Source: Streptomyces tendae
GTDB taxonomy: Bacteria; Actinomycetota; Actinomycetes; Streptomycetales; Streptomycetaceae
Assembly: GCF_008632955.1 (NCBI RefSeq)
Contig: NZ_CP043959.1
Span: forward strand, 4,030,001-4,094,000
DNA: 64,000 bases
Direction: 5' to 3'
Part shown: positions 8,165 to 16,421 of the stretch, piece by piece
Position numbering within the stretch: position 1 is the stretch's first letter
Layout of the letters: each line of letters begins with the position of its first letter
Notes under the pieces: generated by a model
What the model was told of the DNA's origin: nothing
The model's database searches: none
What the model saw: the letters and a program-made list of their open reading frames with translations, nothing else
Position numbers and translations under genes: made by a program

Positions 8165-8371
8165 CTGGCCGTTCGGCTGCGCACGATGTCGCGTCCCTGG
8201 CCTCAGGACCGTCCGGCCGCCCCGCCGGGCCGAACCTCACTGGTCGCCTGAGCGGCGCGGTGTTGTCATGGGTGGGGGAGACGGCGGGTACGGGTCGACG
8301 CATCGCACGTGGTCCGCGCGGGCGGTCCGGCCACAGCCGCTCGTCGTGATGCGGACGAGGAGACTGACGTC

Positions 8372-9016
8372 ATGCTGCACCGCCACACGGTCGGAGACGT
8401 GATGACCGAGGAGGTCGTCACCCTTCGCCCCACCACACCGCTCCACGAGGCAGCCGCCCTGCTGGACGCGAACGACATCGTCGCGGCACCGGTCGTCGAC
8501 GACGCCGGCGATCTCGTCGGCGTCGTGTCCGCGTCCGACGTGCTGCGGCACGAGACCGGCACGCCTGATCCGCAGGGGCGGGGCGGGACCGGCGAGCACG
8601 TCTGGAGCAAGGCCCGGGCACAGACCGCGGGCGAACTCATGAGCAGCCCCGTCTTCACCGCCCGCGCCGACTGGACGATCCCCCGGGCCGCACGGGAACT
8701 GCGCAGGCGGCACGTGAAGCAGCTGCCGGTGGTCGACGCCGACGGGCTCCTCACCGGCATCGTCACCCGCAGCGACCTGCTCGACGTCTTCATCCGCCCG
8801 GACGCCGAGATCCGCGGTCAGGTGGAGCAGGACATCCTGGGGCGCATGCTCGGCCTGGACGAGGGCAGCGTCACCGTCGAAGCCCGAGACGGTGTCGTCA
8901 CCCTTCGGGGACAGGTGCCGCAGGCGCGTCTCGTCCCGGTGATCGTGGGCCTGTGTCAGGGCGTCGACGGGGTCGTCGCCGTGGACGCCCGCCTTTCCCG
9001 GGGCCGGGCCGACTAG
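8372..9016 (+). CDS. CBS-domain pair with C-terminal BON domain
   Basis: 214 residues; the ATG at 8372 follows GAGGAG. CBS 1 (VGDVMTEEVVTLRPTTPLHEAA to VSASDVLR) and CBS 2 (AGELMSSPVFTARADWTI to VTRSDLLDVF) form a Bateman module that binds adenine nucleotides. The last 65 residues (VEQDILGRMLGLDEGSVTVEARDGVVTLRGQV) are a BON domain, known from membrane- or lipid-associated proteins. Proteins of this layout often accompany USP genes in actinobacteria, and here it is divergent from one. The partner and ligand are unknown. Confidence 0.85.
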   Translation: MLHRHTVGDVMTEEVVTLRPTTPLHEAAALLDANDIVAAPVVDDAGDLVGVVSASDVLRHETGTPDPQGRGGTGEHVWSKARAQTAGELMSSPVFTARADWTIPRAARELRRRHVKQLPVVDADGLLTGIVTRSDLLDVFIRPDAEIRGQVEQDILGRMLGLDEGSVTVEARDGVVTLRGQVPQARLVPVIVGLCQGVDGVVAVDARLSRGRAD

Positions 9017-9069
9017 GCACGCCGAATCAAGGCCGGGTCACCGCTGTCCCAGATCTTCTCCGGTGCCGC

Positions 9070-9339
9070 TCACTCGGGCGGCCGACGGGAGTGGGCCGGG
9101 TATGTGCGAGGGCGGCCGTGGCGGCGACGAACCACGGAGCTCGCCACCGCGGCCAGGCCCAGGCAGAAGAGGAGGCCGAGGGTCAGCCCTGCGCAGAAGA
9201 CGGCCAGCGTGTTCATGGTCGCGATGTCCTGGCCGAGTACGGACACGGTGTACTGGGGGCCACCGGAGAGGTTGCCGGCGATCACCAGGCCGGTGAAGGC
9301 CCCTACGGCTCCGACGAGGAGCAGTCCGAGTATGAGCAT
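9070..9339 (-). CDS. Small membrane protein
   Basis: About 89 residues with two hydrophobic segments (LILGLLLVGAVGAFTGLVIAG near the start; TLAVFCAGLTLGLLFCLGLAAVASSVV in the middle) and a basic tail RRRHGRPR. The ATG at 9339 has GAGGAG nine bases upstream; an ATG at 9348 sits too close to that site. The function is unknown; its position among stress-protein genes suggests a stress role at most. Confidence 0.6.
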   Translation of the reverse strand: MLILGLLLVGAVGAFTGLVIAGNLSGGPQYTVSVLGQDIATMNTLAVFCAGLTLGLLFCLGLAAVASSVVRRRHGRPRTYPAHSRRPPE

Positions 9340-9872
9340 CCGGGTCATCTCCTCGGTGGGAGTGTTCCGTCGGTACGAAACTCGGGTGGACCGGGTACCC
9401 GCGGTGCCGTCCGGTCATACACCGGGGCGAGGCCGAAGGGACCAGGTGTCACACCTTCCGTCCCCGGCTGCCCGTCCCCGGCTCGTCCGACCGTCTCCGC
9501 CGAGGGGGATACACCCGTACCGGCAGTGTGAAGGGGGATCTCCCCGAGCCGGAGGGCACCCGCCGCCTCCCCGCCCTCGACAGCCCGCCGCGCCGTCCCG
9601 CACGCACCGGCGTGCGGGGCGCCCCGACGTGCTCTTTCCATGACACCGCAGCGCCGGGGACGGTGCCAGGGATGTCCGGTGCCGTGCCGAGGGCCTGCGG
9701 GGGATCGCGCACGCGTCCGGTCGTCCGCGGTTCGGTGAGCGGGGCAGGCGGCGACGGCCCTACGGATGGGCGCGCGGACGGCCGGGCACCGTCCGGTCCG
9801 GTCATGCCGTGCGGCGGGGTGCCGACCGTGGCACGTTGGATACAGCGGCATTCCGAGGAGAGGGCGGCGGTC
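9340..9872. other. Intergenic stretch without a recognised gene
   Basis: About 530 bases between the small membrane protein and the DUF1918 fusion gene. Both strands are open in places because of high GC, but none has a ribosome site and codon pattern I would trust. It must hold the divergent promoters for the two flanking genes. Confidence 0.5.
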
Positions 9873-10778
9873 ATGCGAGCTCACCTTGGCGACCGGCTCG
9901 TCGTGGAGAGCCCGGCGACCGGCGTCGTCAGGCGCGACGGCGAGATCGTCGGACTGCGCCATGACGACGGAACGCCTCCCTACGACGTGCGCTGGTCGGA
10001 CACGGACGACATCACGCTCGTGTTCCCAGGCCCCGACGCGCACATCCAGCACCTCGACACCGAGCACGGACATGCCGACGCCGCCGACGTGCCCTTCCCT
10101 CCTGCCGCGACCGGCCCGGTGCCGGAGGAACTGAATCCAGGCGACATCGGCCGGCGCCTGGCCCTCGAACGCCGCAGGCAGGGGCTGAGCCGGGAGGAGA
10201 CGGCGCGCCGAGCTCGCATCTCGCCGCAGTACCTGGCGTACCTGGAGGAACAGTCGGCCGACCCGAGCATGGCGACCCTCCTGACGCTGGCCGCCGCACT
10301 GGGCACCACCGTCACGGCACTGCGCGGAGCGGGTGTCGATCTGCCACCCGGTCAGGGACATGCGCTGCTGCGTCCGCAGTTGCGTGACCTCGGCCCGGAG
10401 GAATGCCGGCGGCTGCTGTCCACGCACGGCGTCGGGCGTATCGCCGTGACGGCGTCCGGCGGACATCCCGCGGTCGTCCCGGTCAACTACGAGGTCGTGG
10501 ACGACGAGATCGTCTTCCGCACCAAGCCCGGCTCCGTGCCGGCGGCCGCGGCCGGCACCGAGGTCGCCTTCGAGGTCGACCACGTCGACGAAGCGATGAG
10601 CCGTGGATGGAGCGTCCTCGCCGTCGGTCCCGCGAGCGTCGTCACCGAACCCGACACCGTGCGTGAGCTCACCCGGCGCGCCCACACGGATCCGTGGGCG
10701 GGCGGTAAGCGGGATGTCTGGGTGGCGATCCGGCCCACGCGCGTCACAGGCAAGCGCATCACTCCCGCCGACCGGTAG
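9873..10778 (+). CDS. DUF1918 - XRE helix-turn-helix - pyridoxamine oxidase-like fusion
   Basis: 301 residues from the ATG at 9873 (GAGGAGAGGG upstream). Residues 1-58 are a DUF1918 domain (MRAHLGDRLVVESPATG to DDITLVFPGPDA). Residues 90-160 are a Cro/C1-type HTH (IGRRLALERRRQGLSREETARRARISPQYLAYLEE). Residues 185-300 have the split-barrel fold of FMN-binding pyridoxamine 5'-phosphate oxidase-like proteins (GVGRIAVTASGGHPAVVPVNYEVVDDEIVFRT). The whole looks like a regulator whose DNA binding may respond to a flavin or related ligand. Function untested. Confidence 0.8.
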   Translation: MRAHLGDRLVVESPATGVVRRDGEIVGLRHDDGTPPYDVRWSDTDDITLVFPGPDAHIQHLDTEHGHADAADVPFPPAATGPVPEELNPGDIGRRLALERRRQGLSREETARRARISPQYLAYLEEQSADPSMATLLTLAAALGTTVTALRGAGVDLPPGQGHALLRPQLRDLGPEECRRLLSTHGVGRIAVTASGGHPAVVPVNYEVVDDEIVFRTKPGSVPAAAAGTEVAFEVDHVDEAMSRGWSVLAVGPASVVTEPDTVRELTRRAHTDPWAGGKRDVWVAIRPTRVTGKRITPADR

Positions 10779-10900
10779 GCACCCACGGGAACCGGTCCGG
10801 GAGCGGTGGCCTCGGTGTCCAGGTCGCCCCGGCAACCGGGCGGCGGAGTGGGACCCCGGACACCTGGTGCCCGGCCGAAGACGAACCCCGAGTCGGTCGG

Positions 10901-11686
10901 TCAGAGCGGGCGGTGACGGTCGTGATCCCTCTCGGCGCCCGGTAACGAGGCAGGCCGCCAGTTCCGCACCCACCCGAGTACCTCCGGACGGTCCAGGGCC
11001 GGCACCCAGGCATCTGCATGCCCGGTGTTCCCGTCGTCAGGCAGCGGTCCCACGCCGAGGATCCGCAGACCGGCACGCCACGCCGACTCGATGCCCGTGA
11101 GGGAGTCCTCGACGGCCAGGGCGGTTTCCGGCCGGGCTCCGCACAGACGTGCCGCCGTGGTGTACACGTCCGGCCATGGCTTGGGCCGTACCGCCTGCGG
11201 TCGCTCGGCGTCCTTCCCGGAATCGCCCTCGACGCGATCCCCCGGCGGCACCCCGGGCACGACGATGTGGTGGAAGTGGCGGCGCAGCCCGGCGCGGCCG
11301 AGGCTCTCCTCCACCACTTCGAGCGGGCAGTTGCTGGCCACGGCCAGCGGCAGCCGCCCGGACAGGAGGCGCACCATCTCACTTGCACCCGGCATGGTGA
11401 GGGGGTCCTCCGCCACGAGAGACATGAAGTGTGCGAGGAGCGCCGTGGTCAGGTCCGCCGCCAGCTCGGGTTTGTTGGTCTCCTCGGCCATCAGGCGGCC
11501 GCAATCGACGTAGTGCACGCCTTTGGCGCGTTCGGCGAAGCCCGGCGGAGGCAGGAGACCGAACTCACGGAAAGCGCGGTTCCGCGCGTCCTGCCAATGC
11601 CGTTCCGTGTCCATCAGCGTGCCGTCGCAGTCGAAGACAACGGCCTCAGGTGACCAGTTCGACAGGGTTCGAAGGGGTGGCGTCAT
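10901..11686 (-). CDS. HAD-superfamily phosphatase
   Basis: 261 residues; the ATG follows GGAGG. Motif I is FDCDGTLMDTE (residues 19-29) with the nucleophile aspartate; motif II is the serine/threonine region LAVASNCPLEVVE; motif III/IV is KPWPDVYTTAARLCGARPETALAVEDSLTGIESAWRAG with lysine and the acidic pair. It belongs to the phosphoglycolate phosphatase / beta-phosphoglucomutase-like group with a helical cap. The substrate cannot be told from the sequence. It stands alone. Confidence 0.85.
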   Translation of the reverse strand: MTPPLRTLSNWSPEAVVFDCDGTLMDTERHWQDARNRAFREFGLLPPPGFAERAKGVHYVDCGRLMAEETNKPELAADLTTALLAHFMSLVAEDPLTMPGASEMVRLLSGRLPLAVASNCPLEVVEESLGRAGLRRHFHHIVVPGVPPGDRVEGDSGKDAERPQAVRPKPWPDVYTTAARLCGARPETALAVEDSLTGIESAWRAGLRILGVGPLPDDGNTGHADAWVPALDRPEVLGWVRNWRPASLPGAERDHDRHRPL

Positions 11687-12225
11687 GGTGGCCTCCTGGG
11701 CGAGAGGGCGGGAGTGGGCACACGAGTCGCGGGAGCGCGCGACTACGCGGGTGAGGCGGCGGAGGCCACGCGACGACGGGCGCGACGAGGGCCGATGCGC
11801 TTCGGGAACTCACCGGCCAGGACGACTCGTATTTCGGGGCATCAGCCGCAAAGAGAAAACATTGCAACGGCTACGATATTTAACTCGCGAAAAACGGCGC
11901 AATCACCGTTTCGAGTACTCGCCCCGCAGGCGATCAGGGTGTAAGTGCGTGCCTCGGCCCGCCACTCACACGCTGTTGGTGCAGCGTCATCCCCGCTGCG
12001 GGCAAAGCGAGTTGCGGCATATGCGGGCGGCGAGAGACCACGCCCCGGTATGCGACGGAAAAGAGAATGAGCGAACCAGGAGCGGCACCCCGGAAGGCAA
12101 TATCCACTCTTTGGTGTTCAGATTCGAAAGAAATACCGCAATCGCTGCGTGAGACTGCCAGTTCATTGCTCCAGGCGTACGCGGGCGCACTACATTGTGG
12201 GCCGTTCACTACGGAGCCGAACGAG
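11687..12225. other. AT-richer intergenic region upstream of the GBL-receptor-like gene
   Basis: About 540 bases with no convincing gene. The part 11850-12170 is much less GC-rich than its surroundings, as expected for a regulated promoter region of the following TetR-type gene. It holds the inverted repeat listed separately. Confidence 0.55.
11892..11911. promoter_or_regulatory. Inverted repeat AAACGG-N8-CCGTTT
   Basis: A six-base perfect arm pair separated by eight bases lies 315 bases before the regulator start, in an AT-rich setting. Gamma-butyrolactone receptors bind partly palindromic sites of about 22 bp with similar AAACGG/CCGTTT-like halves, so this may be its autoregulatory element. 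No experiment supports it. Confidence 0.4.
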
Positions 12226-13020
12226 GTGCGCGAGATCTTGCAGGAACGGGCCAGAGCAACCCGCAGATCACTCCTGGAGGCAGCCGCCTGCCTCTTCGCC
12301 CAGCAGGGCTACGCCGGCACGAGCGTCAACGACATAAGCGCCCGGTCGGGACGGACCAGCGGATCCGTGTACTTCCATTACGCCAGCAAGGAAGGCATCG
12401 CCCAGGCGGTCGTCCGGGACGGCTTCGCGACCTGGCCGAGCCTCGTACCCCGGTACGACGACCCGAGCGTGCCACCCCTGGAGCGCCTCGTCGCACTGAG
12501 CTACGAGATCGCCCGCGCCCTCGCCGAGGACTCCCTGACCCGCGCGGGTGCCCGCCTCTGGGCCGAGCGCCACACCATCAACGTGGATCTTCCCGACCCC
12601 TTCGTTCTCTGGACGGCCGCGGCCACACGCCTGCTCGCCCAGGCCCGGGCCGAGGGGTCCCTGCCGGCCGGTGTCCGCCCGGCCGCCACCGCCCGCACCC
12701 TGGTCCGGGCCTTCTACGGGTTCTGCACCCTCACGGAGGCGCTGGAAGGCTCCCACGCGCTCACCGGCCGTCTCTCCGACTGGTGGCAGCTGACGCTGCC
12801 CGCCCTCCAACGGGACGTCCGATCCGGTCAGGTCCCGACGCGCCCGGCGGCCGCCACGCCGTCCGTCGACAACCGCCCGCCCCTGAAAGCGCCTGCCACC
12901 AGCGACCGAAGGCTGTCCGTCCGAACCGCGGAACACCAGACGAACCGTCCGGTGGCCGGCCCCGCCGGCCCCGCCGGCTCGGTCGGCGACCGGGGTCCGG
13001 CAGGGTGCGGCCGAACGTGA
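12226..13020 (+). CDS. TetR-family, gamma-butyrolactone-receptor-like regulator
   Basis: 264 residues from a GTG at 12226 with GGAG nine bases upstream. The N-terminal HTH (RRSLLEAAACLFAQQGYAGTSVNDISARSGRTSGSVYFHYASKEGIAQAV, in two parts) matches the ArpA/ScbR/CprB class. The ligand domain keeps the pattern LWAERHTINVDLPDPFVLWTAAATRL, with a tryptophan near the position used by CprB/ArpA to seat the butyrolactone. The last 60 residues are a proline- and alanine-rich tail beyond the usual family length. No synthase gene (AfsA type) is nearby, so it may be a pseudo-receptor answering an antibiotic or a distant signal. Confidence 0.75.
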   Translation: MREILQERARATRRSLLEAAACLFAQQGYAGTSVNDISARSGRTSGSVYFHYASKEGIAQAVVRDGFATWPSLVPRYDDPSVPPLERLVALSYEIARALAEDSLTRAGARLWAERHTINVDLPDPFVLWTAAATRLLAQARAEGSLPAGVRPAATARTLVRAFYGFCTLTEALEGSHALTGRLSDWWQLTLPALQRDVRSGQVPTRPAAATPSVDNRPPLKAPATSDRRLSVRTAEHQTNRPVAGPAGPAGSVGDRGPAGCGRT

Positions 13021-13178
13021 CGCCGCCGCGCGGCGGCAGGTGACGCGGCCCGGTCATGAGCGTCGAAACGCCGGGTTCGGCAACCCATGGGTCCTCTGTC
13101 CGGTACCGGGAGTCTTCTGGCCGCCCGGCGTCACGGCATGCCCGCTCCGTGACGCCCTGGCTGCACGCCGCGGACGGG

Positions 13179-14222
13179 TCACGTCATCAACTCGATGTGC
13201 GGATGCTCGGGCTCCGCCGGGCAGACGAACAGGTGCTGCCGGTAGCCGCTGCCAATCTGGACCCCGGTCGCGTTGTAGCCGCGGTGGCCGGGGTACGGTC
13301 CGGCACCTGGGTGGGGGTGCGGAGACCAGCTGTTCCCGGCGTCGTCCCCTTCCTCGAACGTGGCGACGGTCATCAGGACCTCCATGCCGGTGCCGCACTC
13401 GGAGCAGGACCGCTGGCTGGGGTCGGTGGAGTTCCAGGCGGGCCAGCCGCCGACCTTCCAGCCGGGTGCGTTGGACAGCACGCAGTCGTAGTACGTGTCC
13501 GGGTCCATGTCTTCCTCCGCCGCCTGCGGCACCTTCCAGCGCTTGAGCTGCTCCCGCAGTTCCTCGCTCAGCTCCAGGTGGTCGGGGTACTCGGTGATCT
13601 GCTCCGGTTCGAGCACGCACGGCTCCGGCAGATACCCGTCGAACTGCACTACGGACGGTTCGGGGGGCGTGTCGAGGATGTCGGTGACGGCGGCTGCCGA
13701 ACGCCAGAAGAGCAGGGTCCTTGGCATGATCGGATGATCGAAGGGGCACCACAGAACCTGCAGAAGGTCCTTGCCCTCCGGCGGGCTCAGATCGGGCACG
13801 TCCCGTGCGTACAGCTGCGCCACGGGAAGCATCGCCAGGGGGCCGTCGTACGACTGGACCGCCGGCCTCAGAGGACAGGTCCGAGGGGGCCGGATCCGCT
13901 CGAGAGTCTCCCGTTCCTCCGGAGTCAGGTCCCGGCCGTGCGATGCGGCGAAGATCCGCCGCTCCACTCGCAGATCCGCCGGGGACAGGGCTGGGTTGAT
14001 GCCGTCCACCACATGCGGTTCCTCGCAGTGCGGCCATGACTCCTCGGCAGGCCACAGCATCGGCCCGCCGATCGAGCTGTCGTGCCACGTCGGCGTCCCG
14101 GGGCGGGGGTGCAGACGGGTCGCCGTGCGGGCCAACGGGGCCGGTTGGGGAAAGACCGCGACAACATCGACCGGCCGTGGCGGAGTGACAGGAGTGGCGT
14201 TCATGGCGGCGATTTTGCCCAT
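13179..14222 (-). CDS. DUF1963 (YwqG-like) protein
   Basis: About 347 residues. Recognisable features are the N-terminal GGPMLWPAEESWPHCEEPHV, a central LLQVLWCPFDHP, and a C-terminal part with a possible zinc site (CSECGTGMEVLMTV) and QIGSGYRQHLFVCPAEPEHP. DUF1963 proteins have a YwqG-like fold of unknown role. The start is uncertain: ATGs at 14222 and 14204 are both possible and neither has a strong ribosome site. Confidence 0.7.
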   Translation of the reverse strand: MGKIAAMNATPVTPPRPVDVVAVFPQPAPLARTATRLHPRPGTPTWHDSSIGGPMLWPAEESWPHCEEPHVVDGINPALSPADLRVERRIFAASHGRDLTPEERETLERIRPPRTCPLRPAVQSYDGPLAMLPVAQLYARDVPDLSPPEGKDLLQVLWCPFDHPIMPRTLLFWRSAAAVTDILDTPPEPSVVQFDGYLPEPCVLEPEQITEYPDHLELSEELREQLKRWKVPQAAEEDMDPDTYYDCVLSNAPGWKVGGWPAWNSTDPSQRSCSECGTGMEVLMTVATFEEGDDAGNSWSPHPHPGAGPYPGHRGYNATGVQIGSGYRQHLFVCPAEPEHPHIELMT

Positions 14223-14549
14223 CGCCTCTGACAACGGTCCTTGTGGCCCACGAGGAGTGCGGTGATCGCACCTCCACCCACCCCTGCACCCCGTTTTCGC
14301 CAGACGCCAACCGGTCCGCTGGCCGTGGAGCGTCCGGGAGCCGGACGCACCGGTCTGCCGGTTTCGGCTGCTGTGAGGCGTCTCACCTGCACATCGGTCC
14401 GTTACTCACGGGTAGGGGCGGGTGGCGTATGCGTTCCGTCAAGATGCCCCGCGATGCCGTCAGGGAGCCGTCAACGCCTGCCGCGATCCGACCGCGGAGG
14501 CGTTTTCCTCTTGTTGTCCGTTCCGTTCGACCGACTTCAGGAGTGCGCG
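14223..14549. other. Intergenic region carrying the kdp promoter
   Basis: About 330 bases between the divergent DUF1963 and kdp genes. No gene is supported. The kdp promoter and the KdpE site must lie here; I cannot point to a clear repeat. Confidence 0.45.
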
Positions 14550-14633
14550 ATGGCCGATCTGGCCTTCGTCGTCACCGCGCTCGCGGGATTCGCGCTGGTG
14601 GCCTTCATCGCCAAGGGGGTGACGAAGCTGTGA
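14550..14633 (+). CDS. 27-residue membrane peptide preceding kdpF
   Basis: A short frame with CAGGAG six to ten bases upstream. It begins MADLAFVVTALAGFALVAF and ends KGVTKL: one hydrophobic helix and a basic end. Its stop overlaps the kdpF start (GTGA), so the two are translated together. It resembles KdpF in size and shape but is a separate gene, perhaps a second small stabilising subunit of the Kdp pump. Confidence 0.65.
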   Translation: MADLAFVVTALAGFALVAFIAKGVTKL

Positions 14634-14719
14634 CCGCCGAGAACGTCGTCGGCCTGGTCGTGGCCGTCACCCTGCTGGGCTATCTCGTATTCGCTCTGCT
14701 CTTCCCGGAGAGGTTCTGA
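14630..14719 (+). CDS. kdpF: Potassium-transporting ATPase subunit F
   Basis: 29 residues: one transmembrane helix (VVGLVVAVTLLGYLVFALLF) ending in PERF, the typical KdpF end. KdpF stabilises the KdpABC complex in the membrane. It starts with a GTG that overlaps the preceding small gene and ends eight bases before kdpA. Confidence 0.85.
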   Translation: MTAENVVGLVVAVTLLGYLVFALLFPERF

Positions 14720-14727
14720 GCCACAGC

Positions 14728-16389
14728 ATGGGTCCCGTAACCGCCGGCGTGCTTCAACTGCTCGCCTTGACGGGCGCTCTGGCGCTCGTCTACATCCCCC
14801 TCGGCACCTATATGGCCAGGGTCTACTCCTCCCAGCGGCACCTGCGCGTCGAGAGGTGGATCTACAAGGGCATCGGTGCCGACCCGGACACAGAGATGCG
14901 CTGGCCCGCGTATCTGCGCGGTGTCCTCGTCTTCTCCCTGGCCGGCGTCCTCCTCCTCTACGCCCTCCAGCGGCTCCAGGGTGTTCTGCCCGGCTCGCTC
15001 GGTTTCGCCTCGATCGATCCCGACCAGGCGTTCAACACGGCCGTGTCGTTCGTGACGAACACGAACTGGCAGTCGTACTACGGCGAGCAGGCCATGGGCC
15101 ACGTCGTGCAGACCGCCGGTCTGGCCGTGCAGAACTTCGTCTCCGCGGCCGTCGGCATGGCCGTCGCGGTGGCACTGGTGCGCGGCTTCGCACGGTCGCG
15201 CTCCGGTGAGCTGGGCAACTTCTGGGCCGACCTGGTGCGTGGTGTCGTGCGCATCCTGGTGCCGCTGGCGTTCGTCGCCGCGATCGTGCTGGTCGCCTGC
15301 GGCGTCATCCAGAACTTCTCCGGCATCCACGAGGTCGGCCAGTTCACGGGCGGCTCGCAGGAGTGGAACGGAGGCGCGGTCGCCTCGCAGGAAGCCATCA
15401 AGGAACTCGGCACCAACGGCGGTGGCTACTTCAACGCCAACTCCGCCCACCCCTTCGAGAACCCCACCCCGTTCTCCAACCTGTTCGAGATCTTCCTGAT
15501 CCTGGTCATCCCGTTCGCCCTGACCCGCACCTTCGGCGTCATGGTGGGCTCGGTGAAGCAGGGATACGCGATCCTCGCCGCGATGGGCACGATCTGGCTG
15601 GGCTTCGTCTCGCTGATGATGTGGGCCGAGTTCTCCCACCACGGCCCCGCGTTCGAGCTGGCGAACGGGGCGATGGAGGGCAAGGAGGTCCGGTTCGGGA
15701 TCGGTGGATCGTCCCTCTTCGCGGTGTCGACCACGCTCACGTCCACCGGCGCGGTGGACTCCTTCCACTCCTCCTTCACCGGCCTGGGGGGCGGCATCAC
15801 CCTGCTCGGCATGATGCTGGGCGAGATCGCGCCCGGCGGTGTGGGCTCCGGCCTCTACGGCATGCTGGTCATGGCGGTCATCGCGGTGTTCATCGCCGGC
15901 CTGATGGTCGGCCGCACCCCCGAATACCTGGGCAAGAAGATCGGCACCCGCGAGATCAAGCAGGCGGCCCTGTACATCCTGGTCACCCCGGCACTCGTGC
16001 TGGTCCTCACCGCCGCGGCCATGGCCCTGCCCACCCCCGGCCACTCGATGACCAACAGCGGCGCGCACGGATTCTCCGAGATCCTGTACGCCTACACGTC
16101 GGCCTCCAACAACAACGGTTCGGCCTTCGCCGGCCTGAACGCGGACACCCAGTGGTTCAACACCACCCTCGGCATCGCGATGCTGCTCGGCCGATTCGTG
16201 CCGATGATCTTCGTCCTCGCGCTGGCCGGCTCGCTGGCCCGGCAGACGCCGGTGCCGGTCACCGCGGGCACGCTGCGTACCGGGAAGCCGCTGTTCACCG
16301 GGCTGCTGGTGGGCGCCGTCCTGATCATCACCGGCCTCACGTACTTCCCCGCTCTCGCGCTGGGTCCGCTCGCCGAAGGGCTGGCGTGA
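14728..16389 (+). CDS. kdpA: Potassium-transporting ATPase subunit A
   Basis: 553 residues, full length, with about ten membrane segments. The four selectivity-filter loops of the channel-like subunit are visible, for example VTNTNWQSYYGEQA, TNGGGYFNANSAHPFENP, TSTGAVDSFHSSFTGLGGG and SASNNNGSAFAGLN. It selects potassium and passes it to the intramembrane tunnel. kdpB starts either overlapping its stop or 32 bases later. The operon order F-A-B-C is standard. Confidence 0.97.
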   Translation: MGPVTAGVLQLLALTGALALVYIPLGTYMARVYSSQRHLRVERWIYKGIGADPDTEMRWPAYLRGVLVFSLAGVLLLYALQRLQGVLPGSLGFASIDPDQAFNTAVSFVTNTNWQSYYGEQAMGHVVQTAGLAVQNFVSAAVGMAVAVALVRGFARSRSGELGNFWADLVRGVVRILVPLAFVAAIVLVACGVIQNFSGIHEVGQFTGGSQEWNGGAVASQEAIKELGTNGGGYFNANSAHPFENPTPFSNLFEIFLILVIPFALTRTFGVMVGSVKQGYAILAAMGTIWLGFVSLMMWAEFSHHGPAFELANGAMEGKEVRFGIGGSSLFAVSTTLTSTGAVDSFHSSFTGLGGGITLLGMMLGEIAPGGVGSGLYGMLVMAVIAVFIAGLMVGRTPEYLGKKIGTREIKQAALYILVTPALVLVLTAAAMALPTPGHSMTNSGAHGFSEILYAYTSASNNNGSAFAGLNADTQWFNTTLGIAMLLGRFVPMIFVLALAGSLARQTPVPVTAGTLRTGKPLFTGLLVGAVLIITGLTYFPALALGPLAEGLA

Positions 16390-16421
16390 TGACCGTCCGC
16401 ACTCAGAAATCAGAGGACTCC

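Noticed and set aside
14680..16068. A 462-codon minus-strand frame across kdpA
   Set aside because: Low-complexity Gly/His/Glu-rich translation typical of an antisense shadow; kdpA is certain.
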